Of a stretch of DNA of 33,670 nt, positions 1 through 6,382 are shown one piece after another (the stretch's first letter is position 1; each line of letters starts with the position of its first letter). The notes beneath the pieces were generated by a model that was given only the letters and a program-made list of their open reading frames with translations, was not told the origin of the DNA and made no database searches. The position numbers were made by a program, and so were the translations under genes. Source of the stretch: a virus; IMG/VR virus record IMGVR_UViG_3300042691_038073, positions 1 to 33,670 of that record. One strand, given 5' to 3'.

Positions 1-167
1 CTCCTCTAGAGACTAAGTTAGCACTCACCCAGACAATAATTATGCCGGAAATATTTATGCCGGGTTAGTTGGCACCCACCCTCCTCTAGAGACTAAGTTA
101 GCACTCACCCAGACAATAATTATGCCGGAAATATTTATGCCGGGTTAGTAGGCGCCCACCCTCCTCT
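1..167. repeat. 80-bp tandem direct repeat, two copies plus a 7-bp start of a third
   Basis: Positions 1-80 and 81-160 match except at two bases near the end of each unit; 161-167 restarts the unit. Each unit contains TTATGCCGG twice in an AT-rich context and two related segments ending in CACCC. No coding frame is apparent. Such arrays in phages can be replication iterons, packaging-site elements or regulatory sites; nothing here decides between these. The window begins inside or at the edge of the array, so further copies may lie to the left. Confidence 0.9.
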
Positions 168-193
168 TACCGCTCCGGCCGGCCTCTCCAGGT

Positions 194-305
194 CTGTTGC
201 GAACTGTTGCGAAATAGTTATGGACAACCGACCGAAGTTGTGAGTCGAGCCTGTTGCGAACTGTTGCGAAATAGTTATGGACAACCGACCGAAGTTGTGA
301 GTCGA
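194..305 (+). repeat. 55-bp direct repeat (two copies, 57-bp period) with tandem CTGTTGCGAA boxes
   Basis: Positions 194-248 and 251-305 are identical. Each copy starts with CTGTTGCGAACTGTTGCGA, two 9-bp boxes on a 10-bp period (one helical turn). Nearly the same 19-mer lies upstream of three minus-strand promoters at 5979-5997, 7136-7154 and 7838-7856. The position upstream of the first rightward gene suggests a binding site for a phage or host regulator (inference). Confidence 0.85.
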
Positions 306-308
306 TTT

Positions 309-403
309 GGTCCAAGTCTGTTGCGGATCTTTACAATCTCTTGCGATTCAGTTACGTATTGGAGGGGGATTTAAGATAGAATTCTTCTTGTAGTTCAACT
401 TCA
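309..403 (+). promoter_or_regulatory. Probable promoter and leader of the zinc-ribbon gene at 445
   Basis: Further CTGTTGCG-type boxes occur near 318 and 340 (TTGCGATTCAGTTACG). A TAGAAT -10-like hexamer sits at 377-382. It is followed by a leader containing CTTGTAGTTCAAC, closely matching the CTTGTAGTACAAC that follows the -10 box of the minus-strand promoters near 7099 and 7801. No good -35 hexamer is present at 17 bp, which would fit activation through the upstream boxes. The shared leader argues for co-regulation of these units. Confidence 0.5.
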
Positions 404-444
404 TCAACCGACCCCCGAGGGGGTCAGCTACCAGGAGCAAGACG

Positions 445-957
445 ATGGGCAAGAAGAAATCCACCCCCGCGGCCGTGGCCGCCACCGAGACCCTCGTGGT
501 CGACGCCTCCTCGATCGAGGCCCCGGCAGATCAGACCCCCGTGGTCGACGCCTCCTCGATCCAGGCCCCTGCAGATCAGACCCCGGTCGCAGTCCCCCAG
601 GAAAACCCGACCGAGTTTGGGTGCCCCTCCTGCGGCGCCAACGACTCCCACCTCACCCCCGCAGGGCCCGAGGGGACCTTCCTCGGAGACGCGATCCTCC
701 GCTGCCACGCCTGCGGCGAGTCCCACAACCGGCACACCCGCCAACCCTTCGCCCTCCGGACCTTCAAAGGCAAGAGGGTGAACCTCAACCCCCAACCAGA
801 GATCGACGCCAAAGTGAAGGCGGTCGAGAAGGTCGGGGGCTCGTTGGGGTACGATCGCAAGGCGCGCCTCTGGACCCTGGGCCTGCCAGACCGCCCGGCG
901 GTTCACATGACCGGCCGCCAGTTCGCCGAGTTCACCGCCGCAACCATCACCCTGTAA
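445..957 (+). CDS. Hypothetical zinc-ribbon protein with a repeated N-terminal linker
   Basis: A 170-residue protein. The first ~50 residues are Ala/Pro/Val-rich low complexity containing two 15-residue repeats (VVDASSI[E/Q]APADQTP, encoded by a 45-bp direct repeat at 496-585). Residues ~59-93 carry CPSC and CHAC pairs, the pattern of a four-Cys zinc ribbon. The C-terminal half resembles a small compact domain with no family I recognise. The ribosome-binding site AGGAG lies about 9 nt before the ATG. Codon use is far richer in C at third positions than in the neighbouring genes. It is first in the rightward unit behind the 55-bp repeats and is followed directly by a terminator. A nucleic-acid-binding or regulatory role is possible but unproven. 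Confidence 0.75.
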   Translation: MGKKKSTPAAVAATETLVVDASSIEAPADQTPVVDASSIQAPADQTPVAVPQENPTEFGCPSCGANDSHLTPAGPEGTFLGDAILRCHACGESHNRHTRQPFALRTFKGKRVNLNPQPEIDAKVKAVEKVGGSLGYDRKARLWTLGLPDRPAVHMTGRQFAEFTAATITL

Positions 958-959
958 CG

Positions 960-986
960 AAAGGGGGCCTTAGGGCCCCTTTTTTG
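960..986 (+). terminator. Rho-independent terminator after the zinc-ribbon gene
   Basis: Three bases after the TAA stop there is a G-rich/C-rich hairpin (AAAGGGG...CCCCTTT with a short TTA-centred loop) running straight into six T residues on the plus strand. Placement and T-tract fit an intrinsic terminator ending the 445-957 transcript. Confidence 0.8.
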
Positions 987-1267
987 TCCCCCTGTATGTA
1001 GGTGGGTGCCTATCACAGGGGCCTGTTGGGGGCTCTTGCTCTGTGTGAGCCCCGGACTCTGGGCCCTGTAAGGCGCTAAAAGGGGTGGGGGCATAGGGTT
1101 ACCCATTCACCCCCACCCCGATCGAGCCGTATAGAGCGTTTTACGCGGTCCTAGACCCGGTTCGAAGGGGGGCTGGGAGGGAGGGGGGCTGGGAGGGGGG
1201 CGGAAGGCCAAAAAACCTTATGCCCCCCACCCAACCCCGGTCGCAAAATTTTTTGAAAGAAAAAAGC
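987..1267. other. Non-coding G-rich spacer with inverted repeat, G-run tract and A/T leader
   Basis: No gene seen. At 1082-1119 GGGGTGGGGG faces CCCCCACCCC, making a 10-bp stem with an 18-nt loop. At 1167-1203 the plus strand has repeated runs of three to six G (GGGGGGCTGGGAGGG type), a classical G-quadruplex pattern. At 1249-1265 lies TTTTTTGAAAGAAAAAA immediately before the ATG at 1268, preceded by a C-rich tract; the same composite element recurs at 9903-9919 and, in weaker form, near 2310. Confidence 0.6.
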
Positions 1268-1486
1268 ATGAACACTGCAGAAAAAGCACTTCCGATGGTC
1301 ACCACAATCGCAGGCAGTCGAAAGGAGACGATCGAACGAATCCTGTGGATACTGGAAACCTCGGACACTCTTGAAGAGGCACTGTCCTTGGTCCGAACGA
1401 CCTGCAGGGTCGGGGAACAGATCGAGAAACTGTACAACACCGAATTGAGGAAGAGGCTAGACCTACCCAAGGACTACAGCATCTAA
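1268..1486 (+). CDS. Hypothetical protein, small and helical
   Basis: A 72-residue protein from the ATG at 1268; an in-frame start at 1220 is unlikely because it lies in the C-rich leader. The predicted product is mostly helical and charged (ETIERILWILETSDTLEEAL), with no membrane segment or recognised motif. The leader TTTTTTGAAAGAAAAAA ends 2 nt before the ATG, exactly as for the gene at 9922, so both genes may share an unusual translation or transcription signal. A hairpin at 1497-1522 separates it from the next gene. Function unknown. Confidence 0.6.
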   Translation: MNTAEKALPMVTTIAGSRKETIERILWILETSDTLEEALSLVRTTCRVGEQIEKLYNTELRKRLDLPKDYSI

Positions 1487-1496
1487 CAGGCCTCAA

Positions 1497-1522
1497 CCGA
1501 CAGCCTTTGTTAGGGCTGTCGG
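1497..1522 (+). other. Perfect intergenic hairpin
   Basis: CCGACAGCC (1497-1505) pairs with GGCTGTCGG (1514-1522) across an 8-nt loop, between the stop at 1486 and the start at ~1554. There is no T-tract after it, so it is more likely an RNA-processing or attenuation hairpin than a full intrinsic terminator. Confidence 0.55.
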
Positions 1523-1553
1523 GTGCGACTTGCACTGACCCTAGGAGCCTATG

Positions 1554-1970
1554 ATGGATTTCAACAACGCCTTAATGACTCTCTTCAACCAAGCTGTCGG
1601 GGAAGTACTTGCCCCTGTTCTGGTTCGGAATCAGGAACTCGAAGCCCAGGTCCGGGTTTTGCAGGCTGACATCGAGTTGATCAAAGAGTCGATGACTCGA
1701 ACAATCCCTGTCGATGCAACTGTGTTACATGACCAGATCGAAGCCGCAGTCGAAAAGACTGTGTCGGAATTCGACTTCACAGACCAGATCACTGACGCTG
1801 TGTCGAACTGTGACTGGTCGGACCAGATCCAAGAAGCTGCATCTAGTTTCGATTTCTCGGACCAGATCCAAGAAGCAGTGACTGAACTCGCTACGAGCGA
1901 CTTGGATGACCTTGTGAGGGGCGTGGTCTTTCGCCTGTTGGCCAGAGCGCGAATCAATCTCGAGGACTGA
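1554..1970 (+). CDS. Hypothetical coiled-coil-like protein with 13-residue DQI repeats
   Basis: About 138 residues. Two adjacent ATGs exist at 1551 and 1554; AGGAG at 1543-1547 is 3 nt from the first and 6 nt from the second, favouring 1554. Residues ~1-45 look like an amphipathic helix (QELEAQVRVLQADIELIKE). The middle has repeats beginning DQI with a 13-residue period (DQITDAVSNCDWS, DQIQEAASSFDFS, then a diverged copy), strongly acidic. The end is a short basic segment. The composition suggests an elongated or oligomeric protein. No family recognised. Confidence 0.6.
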   Translation: MDFNNALMTLFNQAVGEVLAPVLVRNQELEAQVRVLQADIELIKESMTRTIPVDATVLHDQIEAAVEKTVSEFDFTDQITDAVSNCDWSDQIQEAASSFDFSDQIQEAVTELATSDLDDLVRGVVFRLLARARINLED

Positions 1971-1973
1971 CAG

Positions 1974-2147
1974 ATGAAAACCCGAATGGAACTGTTCCAG
2001 GCCTTGAAACTCGGCAGAAGTCTCGCTGCTGCTCAATGGTCCTGGCACCGTGTCACTGAGTTCCTCGAAGAGAATCGGTACGACAGGGTCACGTTGCTCC
2101 GGGTTCGTCGGGGGTTCGATGATTTCCTATTGACCCAGAAAAAATAA
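1974..2147 (+). CDS. Hypothetical 57-residue basic protein
   Basis: A short ORF starting MKTRMELFQALKLG, 3 bp after the preceding stop, ending at a TAA in an A-rich run. The product is basic, with Trp and Arg residues in a helical pattern (SLAAAQWSWHRVTEF), and has no recognised domain. The tight spacing to the upstream gene and the codon pattern support translation as the last gene of the unit. Function unknown. Confidence 0.5.
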   Translation: MKTRMELFQALKLGRSLAAAQWSWHRVTEFLEENRYDRVTLLRVRRGFDDFLLTQKK

Positions 2148-2164
2148 AGACAGAACAGCCCCAA

Positions 2165-2264
2165 GGGACATACCCCCTTGGGGCATACCCCCCTGCGGCA
2201 TACCCCATGGGGCATATCCCCCTCCCCGGGACATACCCCCTCCCCGGGACATACCCCCTCCCCC
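2165..2264 (+). repeat. Degenerate tandem repeats with core GGCATACCCC / GGGACATACCCC
   Basis: Six copies of a roughly 13-20-bp unit with core CATACCCC (one copy CATATCCC). The last two units are identical GGGACATACCCCCTCCCC. The strand is almost free of G outside the GGG starts, giving strong C skew and potential G-quadruplexes on the minus strand. It lies directly after the 1974-2147 gene. Possible iterons or transcription-terminating tract; function unknown. Confidence 0.75.
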
Positions 2265-2452
2265 ACAGATATTGTCCTTAGGCCCCCCTCCCTCCCCGGT
2301 CTCGCTAAGTTTTTCAAAGAAAAACCAACAGAGCTAAAGCGCGAGTTTTAGGTTCTGGCAGGGTCTTTTTCTGTGGTTGCGGTTCTTGTGGTTCTATTCG
2401 GTTCCGGGAGACGGTACCGGTACCGCAACCACGGGGGTCGAAACGCCAGGCT

Positions 2453-2505
2453 ACGCGTGCCTAAAAAAGGGGGGTCGTTAAGACCCCCTTTTTAAGGGCA
2501 CGCGT
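2453..2505. terminator. Large bidirectional hairpin terminator between convergent genes
   Basis: Two 24-nt arms (2453-2476 and 2482-2505) pair almost perfectly around a GTTAA loop. The inner stem is A-tract plus GGGGGGTC facing GACCCCC plus T-tract, so each strand shows a GC stem followed by T residues. The location between the rightward unit ending at 2147 and the leftward gene ending at 2624 fits a bidirectional intrinsic terminator. Confidence 0.7.
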
Positions 2506-2623
2506 GGCTTCGAGGGGTTGAGGTTCCGGGTTCCGTTTCACTATAGGGAATTGGAACCGAGACCACTAGTGAATTCAGGGGAGTAATAGGGATGAAAATT
2601 GAAAGAGAGGAAATCATCAATTT

Positions 2624-4729
2624 TCACCCTTGAGTTTCTGGTCCAGACGGTGCCTGAATCCTGGCCCTTTCGAGGGTTGCGGTTCCATCCACTTCCGCAG
2701 GTAGAACAACCTCTCTGACCCTATGATCAACAACCCCCGGAGGCGGTTCCACAACTTTCAGTTGCCCAGTTTCCACAAGAGCATTGATTCGCCGGAAGGT
2801 GTCAGTCCTACGCCCTCCTATCCGTTCAAAAACACCGCGTCTACTCAGTAGCTCTCCAGCCGCTGTCGATTCCCGGACGAGGGTCAAGATCTCTTGGAGT
2901 CGGTCGGCTTCTCGTTGTTCTTGTCGTTCTTCTCGTTCTTGTTCGCGGAGTTCCTGACGAGCTTCCTGCCTGTCCTCTCTCGACCCGATCTCTGCGACCC
3001 CATGAACATATTTCACTAGCTGTGGGTTCCCGTCCCATGGCACATCAATGATTTCATCATGTCCCCCGGTTCCGAAATGGATCTCGTTATAGACAGGGCT
3101 GAACCTCGATTTCCGGATTGCCAGGACTCGTTTATTGATCGCCTCGTCATGGAACAGAAAGAAGGTCGCATTCGCATCTGCTTCCCAGGCCCCTGCTCCT
3201 CGGAAAGTCATGTCGTCCACATCGGCCCGAACCATAGCCTTCGGCGTATGCCCAATCACCCAGACAGGTGGTGCTCCGGCATATTTCAGATGAGAGACGA
3301 TAGTCTTGACTTCCGCATTGTCGTTCTCGTTGATCAACTCGAAGTTAGCCGACAGCGTATCGAAGACAACCAATGGCTTGACGAGATACCCCTTGGAATC
3401 CGGGTATTCGAACCTCTCACAAACCCCTTCTAGAAACGAGCGTAGCGCTCTATACGACCTCGGAGCGGCCTGGGCAAGGTGAAACCATTCCCGAAGGGTA
3501 GAAAATCGATCAACAGATCCCCTCATCAACGAGATCAGTATCCGTTCGACTTGAGCCGGGTCTTCGCTGACCCAGACGACCTTCCGGCGGAGTTCCGCGG
3601 TGATCCCTTCGGACTTGAGAATCCCGGCAACCACTAAAGCAAGAGGAAGGATATTCGATGTCTTACCGATTCCCCAGGGAGCAGCGAATACCGACAGGGC
3701 ATTTGGAACAAACCCGTCCAGGGTGTATTCGATCGGTTTCGGTGTTTCCGAGAGTTCTATGAACTGGACTGCCGGACCCGCGTCCTTGTCAGTCTCCGAG
3801 TCGCTCAACCTGTTGTCCAGTTTCGATTTCGACCTTGGGTTCTCCCAGCCCCAGTTGTCCTGTGCCTCTTTGAATACTGCTCGAAAGTCGATTGTTTCAG
3901 GCCTAAAAGAGTCCCAGACTCGTTTTGCATCTTCGAGGTTGAACTTCTCGCTTCCAGCAGACCAGATACTCCAGAGGTGCCAGCCTCTATGTTCCAGGGA
4001 TCGAAGGGCCATGCCTATTCGTATCCAGAGTTCTCTATTGTCTGGGTTGATCGAGCCGAGGGCAGATTCGAGTTCTCGGATTGTTTTCGGGGTGACCAGG
4101 TGTTCGGATTTTGCATCCGCGCCTGTGTCCCTTGAGATGTCGAAGAACTTTAGTGCTTTTCGCCTTTCGGTCAGTGGCTTCCAGCCTTTCGAGTTCTTAT
4201 AGAGAGCACCAGTCAGTGTGACAAATCGTTTCTCCGCCCAGTATTCGACCTTATCCCTAGAGTACGGGTCTCGCATCTCTGTGGGTCCAAGGATTCGGAG
4301 ACCTGTGCCACTCGGACTGATTTCGATATACGCCCCGTCTTCAGCGAGTCGTTGGACAGTCTCATACCCTGCGTGGTCCGGCATAAGCTCACCGGTGACC
4401 AGATCGAGGCATTCATCTATATCGAATGCGCCGATCCCTTCTCCACATACAGCGAACCCTATACCTCTGTAGATGTCACTAGATTCGAATACCGAAATAG
4501 CTTCCTTGAAAGAGACCAACTTTCCAAGATCAACTTCGGTATCCAGGGTTCCGAACCTGGGGCTGCCGTTAGCATAGTAGGGAACTTTGCGGGGTTTACT
4601 CGGAGGATCGAGTATTTCTCGCCATAACAGGAACCGGGGTTGGGCGAGGATCTCGTCTGGGAGATGGGAGAACAGGTTGGTTTGAGAAAATTTGTAGCTA
4701 CTTCCGGCATTCCCGGCGTTTTGTGGCAT
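2624..4729 (-). CDS. Primase-polymerase / RepA-like helicase fusion protein
   Basis: A 701-residue replication protein. The N-terminal ~170 residues resemble the prim-pol domain of NrS-1-type and bifunctional primases, with an acidic metal-binding motif D103-I-D105 in GAFDIDE and a downstream SPSGTGLR segment. Residues ~225-310 look like the helical PriCT-type linker (ALGSINPDNRELWIRIGMALR). A RepA/AAA-type ATPase follows, with a Walker A-like APWGIGKTS (about residue 350) and Walker B-like LVVFDTL. The C terminus has a highly charged coiled coil (REDRQEARQELREQ) and a winged-helix-like segment. ATG at 4729 was chosen because AAGGTGAG precedes it; a TTG 51 bp upstream lies next to the terminator stem. 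The likely role is priming and unwinding at the phage origin. Confidence 0.8.
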   Translation of the reverse strand: MPQNAGNAGSSYKFSQTNLFSHLPDEILAQPRFLLWREILDPPSKPRKVPYYANGSPRFGTLDTEVDLGKLVSFKEAISVFESSDIYRGIGFAVCGEGIGAFDIDECLDLVTGELMPDHAGYETVQRLAEDGAYIEISPSGTGLRILGPTEMRDPYSRDKVEYWAEKRFVTLTGALYKNSKGWKPLTERRKALKFFDISRDTGADAKSEHLVTPKTIRELESALGSINPDNRELWIRIGMALRSLEHRGWHLWSIWSAGSEKFNLEDAKRVWDSFRPETIDFRAVFKEAQDNWGWENPRSKSKLDNRLSDSETDKDAGPAVQFIELSETPKPIEYTLDGFVPNALSVFAAPWGIGKTSNILPLALVVAGILKSEGITAELRRKVVWVSEDPAQVERILISLMRGSVDRFSTLREWFHLAQAAPRSYRALRSFLEGVCERFEYPDSKGYLVKPLVVFDTLSANFELINENDNAEVKTIVSHLKYAGAPPVWVIGHTPKAMVRADVDDMTFRGAGAWEADANATFFLFHDEAINKRVLAIRKSRFSPVYNEIHFGTGGHDEIIDVPWDGNPQLVKYVHGVAEIGSREDRQEARQELREQEREERQEQREADRLQEILTLVRESTAAGELLSRRGVFERIGGRRTDTFRRINALVETGQLKVVEPPPGVVDHRVREVVLPAEVDGTATLERARIQAPSGPETQG

Positions 4730-4782
4730 AATTTGCTCACCTTTGGGTTGAGGTTGGTCCCTGGATGGCACCAGAGACAAAG

Positions 4783-4820
4783 AAGCCCCTTCCGACGATC
4801 ATCGGAAGGGGCTTTTTCAT
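4783..4820. terminator. Bidirectional intrinsic terminator
   Basis: A perfect 13-bp stem, AAGCCCCTTCCGA (4783-4795) with its complement (4802-4814), around a CGATCA loop. It is followed by TTT on the plus strand and by CTTTGTC on the minus strand. It probably ends the leftward transcript coming from 5899/5070 just before the primase gene, whose own promoter would lie in the remaining ~50 bp, or it may allow partial read-through. Confidence 0.75.
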
Positions 4821-4863
4821 TCTAGGCCTAAGAGTCTCGGCCTTTCACTGAAAAGTGTGAATG

Positions 4864-5070
4864 TCAGATAGTTTCGATCGTGTCAATCCCGAGGTCCTCG
4901 ACAGCGTCCTGGAGATCTTTAGTCGCTTCGACCAGGGCCTTGAACGAGTCCTTCTCGGACTGGGACAGGTTGTCCCAGAAGTTTGCGTCCTCTTCTGCAA
5001 TCGCCGACAGAATCTGGTTGACAGCGAGGAGGGTATTCTCACACATACAATACGACATGTTGGGGTGCAT
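4864..5070 (-). CDS. Hypothetical 68-residue acidic protein
   Basis: It starts at the ATG 5070 (MHPNMSYCMCENT), preceded by GGAGAGATTG, a good ribosome-binding site. The longer in-frame reading to 5190 overlaps the DUF932 gene and the palindrome and is probably spurious. The product is acidic and helical (DNLSQSEKDSFKALVEATKDLQDAVEDLG), with two Cys near the N terminus and no recognised domain. It follows the DUF932 gene and a 36-bp palindrome and precedes a terminator, so it is likely the last gene of this leftward unit. Confidence 0.6.
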   Translation of the reverse strand: MHPNMSYCMCENTLLAVNQILSAIAEEDANFWDNLSQSEKDSFKALVEATKDLQDAVEDLGIDTIETI

Positions 5071-5090
5071 CAATCTCTCCTGAGTGTACC

Positions 5091-5126
5091 GTCTACTAGC
5101 AGACCGTATACCGTCTGCTAGTAGAC
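5091..5126. promoter_or_regulatory. 36-bp near-perfect palindrome (operator or processing hairpin)
   Basis: GTCTACTAGCAGAC (5091-5104) and GTCTGCTAGTAGAC (5113-5126) are exact reverse complements, separated by CGTATACC, which itself contains the palindrome GTATAC. It lies between the DUF932 stop and the start of the 68-residue protein. There is no T-tract, so a protein-binding operator or an RNase-processed hairpin is more likely than a terminator. Confidence 0.6.
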
Positions 5127-5137
5127 CGTCTAGTGGG

Positions 5138-5899
5138 TTAGTGAGTGGCCAGATCCGCGAACTCTTCGCCCAGCTTCCAGAGTTGGGCATTCAGCTTGTT
5201 CGACTTCTCGATGTTCTTGACCTGCGAGATCGTCCGTTCCTGGCCGTTGCGCCAGGCCCCAGGGATTCCTCCGCGGACCAAGTTCTCCTGGATCACATTC
5301 CACTGGGTGAACAGGTCTTGGGCGAGGTCGTCCCTACGGCGCGGCTGGAGGATCATCGAGGGTTCGACCAGGACCTCATCATTCGGGTAGCGCAGCTTCG
5401 CTGCCTGTTCGGCCATCTGCAAGTAGGTTCCTTCGTCGAGCTTGATTTCTTTCCATTTCTCGATGCTCTCGAAGACCCGTGAGGCAGTCTTCGCTGACTC
5501 TTGGATCTGCTTTATCAGTTCGTCTGCATAGTTCCCTATGTGGAGGAACTTCTTAGATTCCAGAAGGTCGCCAGTGACGAGGCCGTTCGAGCAGATGAAC
5601 CGGATCACGCCAGACACGAGCTGTGCCCGGCGAGTTCCGTCATATGAGTTGATGAACAGGATTCGAGGGGCCTCGCCCTTGGGGCGGGAGATGTCCTCCG
5701 GGCGGCGGAAGTCGATCTCGTGAACACCATAGGGTCCGCGTGCGGTCCGGGTCTCCGGCCTACGGAAGCCTGCGATAGCGAACCCGAGGTCAGCCATGTC
5801 CTTGATCACCTGCTTAGTGTCAAGGAACATGTAGCGGTCCGACAAGCCCTCGGGGGCTTTGTGATCTGGCAGGATCGAGAGAGCGGTCGAGATATCCAT
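5138..5899 (-). CDS. DUF932 family protein
   Basis: 253 residues from the ATG at 5899 (MDISTALSILPDHK), preceded by AAAGGA. The central segment, RILFINSYDGTRRAQLVSG followed by VIRFICSNGLVTGD, is the hallmark of the DUF932 family found in phages and plasmids, whose biochemical role is not established. The C-terminal half is helical and charged. The upstream promoter at 5942-5997 is of the shared type, so this protein is probably expressed together with the Api92-like and 70-residue genes. A longer in-frame start at 5974 would run through the promoter and is rejected. Confidence 0.8.
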   Translation of the reverse strand: MDISTALSILPDHKAPEGLSDRYMFLDTKQVIKDMADLGFAIAGFRRPETRTARGPYGVHEIDFRRPEDISRPKGEAPRILFINSYDGTRRAQLVSGVIRFICSNGLVTGDLLESKKFLHIGNYADELIKQIQESAKTASRVFESIEKWKEIKLDEGTYLQMAEQAAKLRYPNDEVLVEPSMILQPRRRDDLAQDLFTQWNVIQENLVRGGIPGAWRNGQERTISQVKNIEKSNKLNAQLWKLGEEFADLATH

Positions 5900-5941
5900 C
5901 GTGAAGTCCTTTCGGTTGGGTGAAGAAGTACTACAAGGAGA

Positions 5942-5997
5942 ATTCTGAATGAATTCCCGGGAGATGTAAATCAATCTTTCGCAACAAATCGCAACAG
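5942..5997 (-). promoter_or_regulatory. Leftward sigma70-type promoter with upstream CTGTTGCGA boxes (copy A)
   Basis: Read on the minus strand: tandem boxes CTGTTGCGATTTGTTGCGA (5997-5979), -35 TTTACA (5970-5965), 17-bp spacer, -10 CAGAAT (5947-5942), then CTTGTAGTAC. Boxes, hexamers and spacing match copies B and C exactly or nearly so. It drives the DUF932 gene and ends just inside the upstream gene's stop codon at 5998. The boxes adjoin the -35, an activator-like position. Confidence 0.7.
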
Positions 5998-6231
5998 TTA
6001 ACGGGGCATGTTCCGAAGCTGTGCTTCGAGGCTCTCGCAGGTTCCGGCGACGAACCGAGCCACCGCTGGTGAGTGAGACTTGCGGCTCTGCTCCTCCCAG
6101 CAGGCGTCGATAGTATTTCGAAGTTCCACGCGGTGTCGGTACTTCGGGTCTTTCATGTTTACCTCGTGACTGATCAACATGAATACAACCAGAACGATGG
6201 TGCCGAGAGTAATGTACTTTAAGATCTTCAT
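5998..6231 (-). CDS. Small single-pass membrane protein
   Basis: 77 residues from the ATG at 6231, preceded by AAAGGATG. Residues ~3-22 (LKYITLGTIVLVVFMLIS) form one hydrophobic segment suitable for an N-terminal membrane anchor; the rest is polar with two Cys (DACWEEQ and AGTCESL), possibly forming a periplasmic disulfide. The longer ORF to 6366 mixes in the frame of the upstream 48-residue gene and is not used. The stop of the upstream gene is 4 bp before this start, so the two are translationally linked. Function unknown. Confidence 0.55.
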   Translation of the reverse strand: MKILKYITLGTIVLVVFMLISHEVNMKDPKYRHRVELRNTIDACWEEQSRKSHSPAVARFVAGTCESLEAQLRNMPR

Positions 6232-6235
6232 GATT

Positions 6236-6382
6236 TCATCCTTTGAACAAAGCGTCGAATGCGTACAGCGTGGTGAAGACAAAGCCAGTGGCGATGAACG
6301 TGGCAAAGAGCAGTTCGACGAGGAACTCTTTGATCTTGTCGTTCCGCATCGCCTTTCTTTCGTCATGTGTTTTCGGTCTCAT
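6236..6382 (-). CDS. 48-residue membrane microprotein
   Basis: A short ORF, MRPKTHDERKAMRNDKIKEF followed by a hydrophobic stretch (LVELLFATFIATGFVFTTLY). A basic N terminus followed by a single membrane helix suggests N-in topology. Its ATG overlaps the stop of the upstream gene by four bases (ATGA), and it sits 4 bp before the next small membrane protein. Coupled spacing on both sides supports a real gene. Function unknown; small membrane proteins at this position in phages can act in superinfection exclusion or host takeover, but nothing here shows that. Confidence 0.5.
   Translation of the reverse strand: MRPKTHDERKAMRNDKIKEFLVELLFATFIATGFVFTTLYAFDALFKG

Larger units (their letters stand above)
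2148..2623. other. 476-bp non-coding region between convergent transcription units
   Basis: No ORF stands out. It contains, in order, the CATACCCC tandem repeats (2165-2264), a C-rich tract plus TTTTTCAAAGAAAAA element (about 2281-2326) resembling the leaders at 1249 and 9903, the perfect 14-bp palindrome CGGTACCGGTACCG (2412-2425), a 24-bp-arm hairpin (2453-2505) and a 10-bp inverted repeat (2593-2602 with 2617-2626) ending over the stop codon of the minus-strand primase gene. Repeats, palindromes and a neighbouring primase gene make a replication origin conceivable, but there is no direct evidence. Confidence 0.5.

Noticed and set aside
1-305. CRISPR array at the left end
   Set aside because: Only two copies each of an 80-bp and a 55-bp repeat, without regular unique spacers and without cas genes.
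445-906. Antisense 160-codon ORF opposite the zinc-ribbon gene (424-906)
   Set aside because: Gly-rich shadow caused by the C-rich third positions of the plus-strand gene.
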